From NCBI GenBank assembly GCA_035447065.1, contig DAOTGJ010000004.1:76838-140837 (forward strand): a stretch of 64,000 nucleotides of DNA. Reading direction: 5' to 3'. The stretch comes from CALEMW01 sp035447065. GTDB taxonomy: Bacteria > Krumholzibacteriota > Krumholzibacteriia > LZORAL124-64-63. The first letter of the stretch is position 1; each line of letters opens with the position of its first letter. The notes below the pieces were generated by a model. It was not told where the DNA came from. It made no database searches and saw only the letters and a program-made list of their open reading frames with translations. The translations under genes and the position numbers were made by a program. Shown in pieces: positions 10,570 through 18,248 of the stretch.

Positions 10570-11109
10570 CTAGCGGAACAGGGCCTTCACGTTGGAGAAG
10601 GTCATGTCCTCGTTCGCCACGGCGGTCTGGCAGGTCTCCAGGGGGCCGAGGATGGCCGCGCCGTTGGCGTAGATGGGGTTGGTCATGCCCTCGGGGGCGA
10701 CGACCGTGATCCCGGCGTTCAGCGGCTGCGGGTACAGGGCGTTGATCACGTCGAACTCGGTGATCACCACGGGGGTGCCCAGGAAGCCGTAGCTGGGATC
10801 GGTCATGCCGATCTCCACGCCGCCGTTCAGAGGATCGCCGATGGCGAGGCCCGCGGGGTACGTCGGGTTGACGACCAGCGCGCCGGCGCCGTTGACTTCC
10901 AGGCCGTAGGCCGCGCCCGTCACGACGTCCTCGATGAAGATGATCACGTAGCCGTGGTAGACCGGCAGAGGAGCGCCGTTGTCGATCGCCGATGCGTCCT
11001 GAATCGTGCCGGCGTTATCCCAGTACACGCAGATGGTGCCGGAAACCTGGGCCATGGCGGCCGTGCCGACGAGCAGAGTCAGAAGCGCAAAGAGCAAGTG
11101 CTTTTTCAT
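10570..11109 (-). CDS. Small exported protein with ANEDMTFSxVKALFR C-terminal tag (copy 1)
   Basis: A 179-residue exported protein of unknown function. Residues 1-20 form a signal peptide (MKKHLLFALLTLLVGTAAMA, cut before QVSG). The mature part is a predicted beta-rich domain starting SGTICVYWDN. It ends exactly in VANEDMTFSNVKALFR, a sequence shared with two other exported proteins at 17287 and 18249, although the bodies differ much more. A good promoter lies about 50 bases upstream. The short leader can fold so that CTCC pairs with the GGAG of its ribosome site. The shared end may be a sorting or anchoring signal; that is inference. Confidence 0.85.
   Translation of the reverse strand: MKKHLLFALLTLLVGTAAMAQVSGTICVYWDNAGTIQDASAIDNGAPLPVYHGYVIIFIEDVVTGAAYGLEVNGAGALVVNPTYPAGLAIGDPLNGGVEIGMTDPSYGFLGTPVVITEFDVINALYPQPLNAGITVVAPEGMTNPIYANGAAILGPLETCQTAVANEDMTFSNVKALFR
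10573..10620 (-). repeat. Conserved 48-base C-terminal coding repeat, copy 1
   Basis: The last 16 codons before the stop differ from copy 3 (18252-18299) by a single base and from copy 2 (17290-17337) by a few, while the genes upstream of it are far less similar. Confidence 0.85.
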
Positions 11110-11160
11110 CAGTCCCCTCCTGAGGAGTTAAGCTGAGGTGAATGGCCATTTCACCTGCAC

Positions 11161-11190
11161 ACCATAGCCCAGAACCACTTGAGAATTCAA
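11161..11190 (-). promoter_or_regulatory. Promoter of the copy-1 tagged protein gene
   Basis: On the minus strand TTGAAT (11190-11185), an 18-base spacer and TATGGT (11166-11161), about 50 bases before the ATG at 11109. Confidence 0.5.
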
Positions 11191-11262
11191 GTCATGATCG
11201 TGTTTTCTGCAATCTTTCTTGACGCTTGATATCCAATATGCCCACCCATCGGCTGGGATATG

Positions 11263-11296
11263 AAAAAACGGCCCGAGAGCGGACTCTCGGGCCGTT
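11263..11296 (-). terminator. Rho-independent terminator after tRNA-Asp
   Basis: Perfect 13-bp stem (11267-11279 with 11284-11296), four-base loop, and on the minus strand a run of six T directly after and overlapping the end of the stem. It is located just 3' of the tRNA. Confidence 0.9.
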
Positions 11297-11300
11297 GCGA

Positions 11301-11378
11301 TGGCGGGAGCGACGAGACTCGAACTCGCGACCTCCGGCTTGACAGGCCGGCGTTCTAACCAAACTGAACTACGCCCCC
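11301..11378 (-). tRNA. tRNA-Asp (anticodon GTC)
   Basis: Cloverleaf read on the minus strand: acceptor stem GGGGGCG pairs with CGCTCCC (one G-T pair), discriminator G, CCA encoded at 11303-11301. The anticodon loop CTGTCAA gives GTC (Asp), and the T arm contains GTTCGAGTC. It has its own perfect-looking promoter and terminator, so it is a single-gene transcription unit. Confidence 0.95.
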
Positions 11379-11393
11379 GCGGAAGCGACCGGG

Positions 11394-11422
11394 AATATAG
11401 CCAACCCCCCGGGACGTGTCAA
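11394..11422 (-). promoter_or_regulatory. Strong promoter of tRNA-Asp
   Basis: Minus strand TTGACA (11422-11417), 17-base spacer, TATATT (11399-11394), 15 bases before the mature tRNA 5' end. Confidence 0.85.
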
Positions 11423-11460
11423 CTCGCCGGAACGGTTTTTCCGCGCGCCCTGCCCGGGCG

Positions 11461-12882
11461 TCACCAAGCCGTCTCCAGGGACGCCCCCGGATAGTAATGG
11501 GCCAGGATCCGGGCCGAATCGGCCCCCAGACGCGCCATCCCCAGGGCCCCGGTCTGGCAGAGCCCGATCCCATGGCCGAAGCCGCGTCCCGCCGCCGCCA
11601 CCTCCGCCGGGCGGCCCTCGCGGTCGCGGCGCAGCTCCACATCGAACCAGGCGCTGCGCAGGATGCCGAAGCGGCCGCCGTCCGGGGCCAGGACCCAGCG
11701 GGTGCGGTCGCCGCGCACGCGGTACTCCCCCGCCTCGGTCCGCACCAGCAGGGTCCGGACTCGCCCCGACGGCGTGCGGTCCAGGATGCGCAGGTCCAGC
11801 AGGGCGCCCGGCGCGTCCGGGTCAGCGCCCGCGCGGGCGGGCCGGAAGAACTCCCCCGCCCAGGCCTGCCGCAGGGGCGACGCCTCCACCCAGGCCCGGT
11901 ACGCCGGCAGCGAGGCGGCCAGGATCCGCGTCAACGCGGCGGCGCTCCAGGTCTCCTCCCACGTGAACTGGCTGGAGTCGGCGCAGTAGGCGCGGCCGTC
12001 GCGGCCGCGGTCGTCGTGGGTGCGCAGGTAGTCCTGGGCCGGGCGCGGCCACACGGCCTCGATGGCGCTGGTGGTGCCGCCGCAGGTGGAGCTGTAGTAG
12101 GCCTCGATCTCGCGCCCCCGGTGACGCAGCACCAGGCCCGCCGTGTTGGCGATGGCTCGGTCGCACCATGGGTCCGTGCCGTGGAGGCCGCGGTAGACCT
12201 GGTCGCGCGTGTCGGCCCAGACGTCGCAGCCCTCGTCGTGGCGGGCGCCCAGGTGGCTCACTGTGTAGGTGCGGGCGGCCACGGCCTGGGCTTCCAGCGC
12301 GGCCAGGCCGGCCTCGCCCGGTCGGCCGATCTCCCAGGGCACCACGCCGCGCAGGTAGGTCTCCAGCTCCACCACGTTGACCAGCGTGAGGCGGCCGTCG
12401 CGCACGGTGGCGAGCAGATCGCCGGCGTAGGGTGTGCCGTCCACCTCGCAGGCGCCGTCCGGGTCCGCGGGGCGCACCAGCAGGCCGTGCTCGGGCAGCT
12501 CCACGCGCCAGCCGCGGCCGTCGGGCGACCAGGCCGTGACCGTTCCCGTATCGTCGGCGGGAGTCAGGCGCCACACCCCCGGCTCGGCGCGCATGCCGTG
12601 GCCGGCGGGGCTGCGGCCGGCGGGCAGCCAGTGCAGCTCGGCCGGCGCCGTCAGCGTCACCGCCACGCTGTCCTCCCCCGACGCCAGGCCCACGCGCAGC
12701 AGGCGGGGACCCGTGCGCCAGGCCTGGAGCTTGGCCTGGCGGATGGATGCGGCCGGATCCCGGTCCGGCATCCACGTCCCGCGGTGGGGCGCGCAGCCGA
12801 TCGCCGCGGTCAGCAGGACCGCGGCGATCAGCAGCGTGGCGGTGGAGCGCGGGGCCGGGCCCCGCCGCTTCGCAGTGTTCAT
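11461..12882 (-). CDS. SpoIID/LytB domain lipoprotein
   Basis: Predicted exported lipoprotein of 473 residues with a lipobox AAIGC near residue 29. After an N-terminal beta domain, the SpoIID domain has the typical run VELETYLRGVVPWEIG, ALEAQAVAARTYTVSHL, then YSSTCGGTTS and a final GRGFGHGIGLCQTGA near the C-terminus. SpoIID in Bacillus is a peptidoglycan lytic transglycosylase acting on stem-less glycan; homologues in Gram-negative bacteria probably act on septal or denuded glycan. It starts 20 bases after the end of the C25 peptidase gene, so the two may be cotranscribed. Confidence 0.9.
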   Translation of the reverse strand: MNTAKRRGPAPRSTATLLIAAVLLTAAIGCAPHRGTWMPDRDPAASIRQAKLQAWRTGPRLLRVGLASGEDSVAVTLTAPAELHWLPAGRSPAGHGMRAEPGVWRLTPADDTGTVTAWSPDGRGWRVELPEHGLLVRPADPDGACEVDGTPYAGDLLATVRDGRLTLVNVVELETYLRGVVPWEIGRPGEAGLAALEAQAVAARTYTVSHLGARHDEGCDVWADTRDQVYRGLHGTDPWCDRAIANTAGLVLRHRGREIEAYYSSTCGGTTSAIEAVWPRPAQDYLRTHDDRGRDGRAYCADSSQFTWEETWSAAALTRILAASLPAYRAWVEASPLRQAWAGEFFRPARAGADPDAPGALLDLRILDRTPSGRVRTLLVRTEAGEYRVRGDRTRWVLAPDGGRFGILRSAWFDVELRRDREGRPAEVAAAGRGFGHGIGLCQTGALGMARLGADSARILAHYYPGASLETAW

Positions 12883-12901
12883 GTCTCCTCGCGGCGTCGC
12901 C

Positions 12902-15900
12902 TCAGCGCATCAGCACCACGCGCTGCATGCCGCCGTGCAGGGTCCCGTCCGGGCCGTCCAGCTCCACGCGGTACAGGTATGTGCCGTTGGCGGGGCGGTC
13001 GCCCTGATCGTCGCGGCCGTCCCAGCGCACCAGCGCCTCGCCCGCCCGCACGAAGTCCGACACGGCGACGGGGATGGTGGCGATGCGGTGGCCGGACACC
13101 GTGTACAGGTGGATGCGGCCGGCTGCGGTCGTGTCGCAGCGGAAGATGAAGCTGGCCTCGTCGCGCACCGGGTTGGGGTACACGAACTGGTCGATGATCT
13201 CCCCGCCCGTCGGGTCCACCGACGTGTCGCTCCACAGGGGGATCTCCACCGGGGCTCCGTCCACGCGCAGCCAGAGGGCGGGATCCGCGCCGCTCACCTC
13301 CACCGTGAAGGCGAAGTCCACGGTGTGGTCGTCCACGCGAGTCAGCGTCACGCCGGTGAGCTCCACGGCGTCGCCTTCGAGCAGCAGCTCCGCGCTCTCG
13401 GACAGGAACGCCGAGGCCACCAGGCGGCCGGTGAACGATGTGGGCGTGCCGCCGTCGAACTCGTCCTCCCCCGGCGTGAACAGCAGGCCGTCGCGGTAGA
13501 GCACCACGCTGTTGGGCAGGTGCACGGTGGTGGTGGCGTGGGGCGCGTCGTCGCCCACGTCGGCGGTGTCGTAGACGTGGAAGACGAGGGTCTCCGTGGC
13601 CGGTGTCACCGGCACGCGGATCTCCCACACGGCGTACTGGTCGCTCTCGGCGCCCTCCGGCGTGCCGCCGGTCACGGTGGCGGCCACGTCGGCGCCGCCG
13701 TCGTCGCGCACGGCCAGACGGTCCACGCCGGCTTCGTCGAAGGCCTCCAGCGTCAGCACCAGCTCGTTGGACTTGTCCGACAGCGTCACCTGGGCGCCGT
13801 CCGGCACCGCCTCCCAGTCCTGGGAGAGCTGCAGCCGCGGCGGCGCCACGTCCAGCACCATGAGGCCGTCGCCCAGCAGGGCGTACTGGGCCACCAGGCG
13901 GCGGGAGAAGGTGCTCGTGCCGGCCGCCAGCAGATCCGCCTGCGACGCCAGGAAGAGCTCGCCCAGCACCCAGCGGGAGCGGCCCGCGGGCCCGGCCAGA
14001 TCGCGCGGCGGATGATCCAGCCACACGTTGCCCATCACGCCCGCGAAGGTGGCGTTGTTGTTGAGGAATTCGAAGCCGGGACTGGCGTAAACGGCCACCG
14101 CGCCCACGCCCGGCTTGCGCAGCATCTTCTCGCCCAGCGAGGGCAGCGTGCGCGGATTGCTCTCCACGGTGTCGCGGGTCCAGGTGGCCAGATGGCAGCC
14201 CAGCCCCACGAAGATGAAGGGCTTGCCGCCGTTGGCCAGGAGGTCGTCCACATCCGAGCGCTCGCCGTTGACCTCGGTGTCGTAGAACACGCGTTCGTGG
14301 GCCATCTGGTAGTCGTTGGCGTGACCCTGGTAGTGGAACATCATGGCGCCCTGGTTGATCTGGGCGAAGTAGGGCGTGAGCGCCAGCTCCTCCACCTTGT
14401 CCCACATGGCGTAGAGGTCGCGCAGATCCGGAGGCGTGGGCGAGTAGGGGTCCAGCACGTCCGCCAGGTACAGGCGCGACGCGTTCAGGATGCCGGCGCT
14501 CCAGGCGTCGGCGCCGCCCAGGTCCTCCCAGCGCGCGGCCAGGGACTCCTGGCTGGACTCGAAGGCCTCCTCGTTGAAGCGGTAGCTCTGCTGGGAGCCG
14601 GAGCCCTGGATGCCGTCGGACCAGGCGTCGTCGGCCAGGACCGTGAGGCGGCCCTTCCAGGCCTCTCCGTCGGACGCGTTCTCGAAGTCGCGCAGCTTGT
14701 CCAGCATGATCCCCAGCTCCTCCGTGCTGTTGCACGGGAAGCGGGCCACGATCATCTCCGCGGGCACGTAGGTGTCGTCGGGGTAGTCGTCGCCGGCGGC
14801 CGGGTTGGCGAACCAGGCGTCCGACGGCAGCACCTCGTGCTGGTAGCCGATCTGCTCCCACACGTGCCAGCGCGAGGGGACCCAGTCGCGGGCCTCGGCG
14901 CCGGCGTTCAGGGCGCGGGTGTTCTCCGACGCGTCGCCGAAGATCTGCAGCGCCCACGTGCCCCACTGGGTGGACGCGTAGCTGCAGAGGCGCTTGATGG
15001 CGTCGGGATTCTTCAGGCCGCCGCTGAACCAGTCGAAGACCTGGTGCACGTCCACGATGTGGAACTCCAGCGGCACGGCCGAGCGCGCCGCGCGGTAGTC
15101 CGCCCACTGCTCGGCCTGGGCGCGGAACTCCGGATGGGTGATGACCAGCACGTCGGGCGAACCGCTCACGGCCGTGGGGTCGGCCGCCTCGGTCACCGTG
15201 CTCACGCGGTAGTACTGGTACAGGGGGAGCGAGGCCGCAAGGTCGCCGCCCACGGCGCGGAAGCGGCGCAGACCGGCGCCGGCCTGATCCGCGGCGATGG
15301 TCAGGGTCCACGTGCCGTCGCCCGCGTCCGCCACGTTGGCCGCGGTCAGGGCCACGGCCTTGGGCGCGCGCGGATCGCTCACGTCGAAGAGGGCCAGGTC
15401 CGATGTGGTGAAGCCGCGCACCTGCACGCGGCGCAGGCCCGTGCCGTCGCCCAGGTGGAACTCCAGGGCGTTCTCCACGGCGAGGTATTCCGCCTCGTAG
15501 CTCACCTCGAACCAGTCCAGCCAGCCCAGCATGCGCGTGGGCGTGGCGGCGTTGAAGACGCTCAGGGAGGCGTCGGCGAGCCAGTCGCTCTGCACCGGGA
15601 CGCCGGCCAGCTGGGAGTCGAAGACGCCGCCGTCGTAGTCCACGCCGGTCAGGGTTCCCAGGGTCCAGTTGGAGGCGCCCGCCAGGGAGATGGTGTAGGA
15701 GCGCACGGCTTCGCCCAGGCCCACCACGCCGGCCCGCACGGTCACGTCGCTGCGCCCGGGCACGGGCGACACGGCGTCCAGGTCGCGGCTCACGGTGCCG
15801 TCGAGCTGGGAGTTCCAGTGGTTGCGGTCCACGGTGATGTCGGTGGGCTGGTAGCAGTGGAAGGTGTCTTCCTCGCGATAGTCGGTGCGGCGGTAGCTCG

Positions 15901-17137
15901 CCACGTCGGTGCCGCCGGCCGCCGGCAGAGCGATGCTCTCCATGCGGGCCCAGGCCTCGCCGGCGTCGGGCTCGGACACGGCCAGGTAGTAGATGTTGCC
16001 CGAGTTCACGGGGTCGGCGGCCGCGGGGTTGAAGGTCTCGTGCGGGTCGCCCGCGTCGGGGTAGGTCACGTCGCCCTGGCTGAAGGCCACGTCGTCGCGC
16101 ACGCGCAGGCCCCAGAACACGAAGTGATCGTCGCCGCCGAAGTCGCCGCCGTCGCCCACCATGTGGATGGGCACCTCGATCTCGTTGTAGAGGCCGGGGC
16201 CGTCGGCGTCGTAGCGGCGCTGGTAGAGGCGGATCTGCCTCTCCTGCACGCCGGTCAGGTCCACCAGGCCGGCGCGGTCCAGGGTGTTGGCGTCCAGGCG
16301 CACCAGGCCGGTCTTGGTCACCGGGATGCGCAGTTCGGGGCGCAGGAGCGTGCCCTTGGCGGCGGCGCGCTTGAGCGGGCCGGCGGCCACGCTGCGCTCG
16401 GTGGGCCAGACCGCCAGGCGGTCGCCGTTGAGCAGGAAGCCGGAGAACTGCGGGTCCGCCGGGCCGGAGGCGCGCTTGCCGACGGAGGCGGGATCGGGGC
16501 GGAAGGTCACGCGCACGTCCGCGGCGGCCAGGGAGCGGCGCGCGCGGCCGGCGGCGTCCACCTCCACGGGACGCAGCGACAGCGCGGCGATACGGTGCCC
16601 GCGCCACTCCTGGATCTCACCCAGTTTCGCCGCCGCGGCCTGGGCGTCGGCGCGCACCATGGCCAGGCGCTGCGACTCTTCCAGCACGGGCTCGCCGGTG
16701 CGCGGCGTCTCGCCGGGCAGCACCAGCTCCTCCCCCAGCACGTCTTCACCGTCGGGCCCCACGCGGCGCACCGGCACCGGCGTCGGCACCACCAGGCGGC
16801 CGTCCAGCTCGTGCCAGCGGGCGTTGAGGATCTCCACCTCGGCCGTGTGCCCCGGCGGCACCGCGATCCAGCGGCCCAGCCCCGGCACGCGCGGTGCGCC
16901 CGGCTCGCCCACCGGCGCGAAGCCCGGCAGCGACGGCGTGGCGTAGGCGCTCCAGGGGCCGGCGGCGGCGACCGCCTGCCAGTCCGGAGCGTCCAGCTCC
17001 ACGTGGAGGGTGAGGGATCGATCGTCGCTGGCGGTCACGCGCAGGGGCGCCGCGAAGGCGGCCGGCGCGAGGCCCAGCAGGACGCAGAAGACTGTGGTCC
17101 GCCACAGGGCGGATCGGACGCGGGCGCGACGGCTCAT
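12902..17137 (-). CDS. Gingipain-like C25 peptidase with FlgD-like C-terminal sorting domain
   Basis: Very large exported protein (1411 residues) with a signal peptide ending AAFA. The N-terminal part resembles the gingipain propeptide. The middle holds a C25 cysteine-peptidase domain: the His region is MFHYQGHANDYQMA and the Cys region PFIFVGLGCHLATW. Family members more often have GHG and a Cys after a short Gly-rich strand, so the fit is good but not perfect. It finishes with Ig-like domains and a FlgD-like sorting domain (VYPNPVRDEASFIF then NGTYLYRVEL). C25 proteins include both secreted proteases and PorU, the type IX sortase; the presence of its own sorting domain favours a secreted protease, though a sortase role is possible. 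ATG 17137 is preceded by GAGGAG; a GTG further upstream only adds a polar extension. Confidence 0.88.
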   Translation of the reverse strand: MSRRARVRSALWRTTVFCVLLGLAPAAFAAPLRVTASDDRSLTLHVELDAPDWQAVAAAGPWSAYATPSLPGFAPVGEPGAPRVPGLGRWIAVPPGHTAEVEILNARWHELDGRLVVPTPVPVRRVGPDGEDVLGEELVLPGETPRTGEPVLEESQRLAMVRADAQAAAAKLGEIQEWRGHRIAALSLRPVEVDAAGRARRSLAAADVRVTFRPDPASVGKRASGPADPQFSGFLLNGDRLAVWPTERSVAAGPLKRAAAKGTLLRPELRIPVTKTGLVRLDANTLDRAGLVDLTGVQERQIRLYQRRYDADGPGLYNEIEVPIHMVGDGGDFGGDDHFVFWGLRVRDDVAFSQGDVTYPDAGDPHETFNPAAADPVNSGNIYYLAVSEPDAGEAWARMESIALPAAGGTDVASYRRTDYREEDTFHCYQPTDITVDRNHWNSQLDGTVSRDLDAVSPVPGRSDVTVRAGVVGLGEAVRSYTISLAGASNWTLGTLTGVDYDGGVFDSQLAGVPVQSDWLADASLSVFNAATPTRMLGWLDWFEVSYEAEYLAVENALEFHLGDGTGLRRVQVRGFTTSDLALFDVSDPRAPKAVALTAANVADAGDGTWTLTIAADQAGAGLRRFRAVGGDLAASLPLYQYYRVSTVTEAADPTAVSGSPDVLVITHPEFRAQAEQWADYRAARSAVPLEFHIVDVHQVFDWFSGGLKNPDAIKRLCSYASTQWGTWALQIFGDASENTRALNAGAEARDWVPSRWHVWEQIGYQHEVLPSDAWFANPAAGDDYPDDTYVPAEMIVARFPCNSTEELGIMLDKLRDFENASDGEAWKGRLTVLADDAWSDGIQGSGSQQSYRFNEEAFESSQESLAARWEDLGGADAWSAGILNASRLYLADVLDPYSPTPPDLRDLYAMWDKVEELALTPYFAQINQGAMMFHYQGHANDYQMAHERVFYDTEVNGERSDVDDLLANGGKPFIFVGLGCHLATWTRDTVESNPRTLPSLGEKMLRKPGVGAVAVYASPGFEFLNNNATFAGVMGNVWLDHPPRDLAGPAGRSRWVLGELFLASQADLLAAGTSTFSRRLVAQYALLGDGLMVLDVAPPRLQLSQDWEAVPDGAQVTLSDKSNELVLTLEAFDEAGVDRLAVRDDGGADVAATVTGGTPEGAESDQYAVWEIRVPVTPATETLVFHVYDTADVGDDAPHATTTVHLPNSVVLYRDGLLFTPGEDEFDGGTPTSFTGRLVASAFLSESAELLLEGDAVELTGVTLTRVDDHTVDFAFTVEVSGADPALWLRVDGAPVEIPLWSDTSVDPTGGEIIDQFVYPNPVRDEASFIFRCDTTAAGRIHLYTVSGHRIATIPVAVSDFVRAGEALVRWDGRDDQGDRPANGTYLYRVELDGPDGTLHGGMQRVVLMR

Positions 17138-17230
17138 GCCGTTCTCCTCACCAGGGGTGGGTTCGGAAAAGGTTGGCTCGGGATCATGGTAAGCAGGCAC
17201 CACGGAGGGGTCAAGACTCCGGGAAACGCG

Positions 17231-17259
17231 GACGGGGGCGGGAAGTTCCCGCCCCCGTC
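17231..17259 (-). terminator. Hairpin after copy-2 tagged protein gene
   Basis: Perfect inverted repeat (12-14 bp arms) 28 bases after the stop at 17287 and upstream of the C25 peptidase gene. It lacks a T-run; placed as a terminator because of position and strength. Confidence 0.55.
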
Positions 17260-17286
17260 CAGAACGCGCGCCGTCCTGCAGCAGGA

Positions 17287-17919
17287 CTAGCGGAACAGGG
17301 CCTTCACACCGGAGAAGGTCATGTCCTCGTTGGCCACGATGCCGGGATCGTGGTTGATGGCGAACACGGGCAGCTCGGGGTCGCCGGTCGGGTTGACCGA
17401 CACGGCGAAGATGCCGGCGTTGGTCGGGCTGGCGTAGCCCGGCGTGTCCGGGTTGAAGGTGGTGCTGCCGGGCACGCCCTTGATGAAGAAGCTGACCTGA
17501 TCCGTGGGAGCCAGCACGAAGGCGGAGAAGGTGGCCACCACCACGTTGCCGGCGGCGTTCGGGGTCAGGGCCAGGGGCGCCAGGCCGATGCCGACCTGGA
17601 AGCGCTGGTGGTTGTTCGTGTCGTTGGCGCTGTCCACGTCCAGGCCGGCCGTCAGGGCCCAGCTCGGAGCGGTGAGGCTGCCGGTGAACTCCACGACACC
17701 CTCCCAGCCGCTGACGCCGTCCAGGGACGGATCCACGATGACCAGGCTCAGGCTGACCTGCTCGAAGGGAGCGGAGGTCGTGGTGGTGAAGCTCGGGTCG
17801 ATGCCCGGCGTGGCCGCCTGGCTGGACAGGTACAGAGCCATGGCATCCGAGCCAGGCACGCCGGCCTGGGCCACCGTCGTGAGGGCGAGCACGGTGAGTG
17901 CGACGAGCAATTTCTTCAT
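17287..17919 (-). CDS. Small exported protein with ANEDMTFSxVKALFR C-terminal tag (copy 2)
   Basis: A 210-residue exported protein of unknown function. Start ATG 17919 gives a signal peptide MKKLLVALTVLALTTVAQAG. The body is a predicted beta-sandwich with GVSGWEGVVEFTG, LTAGLDVDS, FQVGIG and GVPGSTTFNPDTPGYA; these four motifs recur in the same order in the neighbour at 18249, so the two are tandem paralogues. It ends in VANEDMTFSGVKALFR. A promoter lies about 170 bases upstream and the long leader between them is predicted to be structured. The domain resembles cohesin-like or other exported Ig-like folds only in general character. Confidence 0.85.
   Translation of the reverse strand: MKKLLVALTVLALTTVAQAGVPGSDAMALYLSSQAATPGIDPSFTTTTSAPFEQVSLSLVIVDPSLDGVSGWEGVVEFTGSLTAPSWALTAGLDVDSANDTNNHQRFQVGIGLAPLALTPNAAGNVVVATFSAFVLAPTDQVSFFIKGVPGSTTFNPDTPGYASPTNAGIFAVSVNPTGDPELPVFAINHDPGIVANEDMTFSGVKALFR
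17290..17337 (-). repeat. Conserved 48-base C-terminal coding repeat, copy 2
   Basis: Same 16-codon tail as copies 1 and 3; it differs from copy 3 at three adjacent bases (Gly codon in place of Asn). Confidence 0.85.
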
Positions 17920-17955
17920 GGGTTCCAATCCCCTTTCCCTGGGTTTCAGACCAGT

Positions 17956-18053
17956 GAGCCGCACGATCCGTCTCCTACAACGGGATCGTTCGGCGTCATC
18001 CGCTTCCTAGGTGCGATCGGCTCCGTCGAGCCTGGCGGTTCCGCTCTCGACGG
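17956..18053 (-). other. Structured 5' leader of copy-2 gene, possible cis-regulatory RNA
   Basis: Part of a roughly 160-base leader with no open frame of note. On the minus strand it forms an 8-bp stem (18053-18046 with 18030-18023) enclosing a small GCGG/CCGC hairpin, then a long-range pairing of 18023-18011 with 17964-17956 (three-base bulge) that encloses another 7-bp stem (17989-17983 with 17969-17963). I cannot match it to a known riboswitch. The rest of 17920-18248 holds the promoter and a terminator and nothing else I can name. Confidence 0.35.
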
Positions 18054-18086
18054 TTCGCCCGAGTCGTGGCCTCGCCGTAGGCCATC

Positions 18087-18115
18087 AATATCCGGGGGAT
18101 CGCCAGAACTGTCAA
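18087..18115 (-). promoter_or_regulatory. Promoter of the copy-2 tagged protein gene
   Basis: Minus strand TTGACA (18115-18110), 17-base spacer, GATATT (18092-18087). It implies a leader of about 160 bases. Confidence 0.6.
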
Positions 18116-18174
18116 GGGCGGAGTCTTACCCCGGGCGCGCGCCCATGTAAACCGAAAATGCCGTGAAAGCGCGC

Positions 18175-18209
18175 AAAAAAAGGCGGCCCGGATCCGAGGA
18201 CCCGGGCCG
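18175..18209 (-). terminator. Rho-independent terminator of the copy-3 tagged protein gene
   Basis: Stem 18184-18191 with 18202-18209 (8 bp GC) followed on the minus strand by GCC and seven T. It lies 40 bases after the stop at 18249. Confidence 0.88.
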
Positions 18210-18248
18210 TCCGAACCGTGGAGGCGGCGAACCGCTCCGCAGGTTTCT

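Noticed and set aside
12434..17290. A 1618-codon open frame on the plus strand opposite the C25 peptidase gene
   Set aside because: It is rich in His, Gly, Val and Ala without any domain, as expected for the mirror of a GC-rich gene; the minus-strand frame has signal peptide, catalytic motifs and sorting domain.
17956..18053. Assignment of the structured leader to c-di-GMP, cobalamin or ydaO riboswitches
   Set aside because: None of their conserved core sequences is present.
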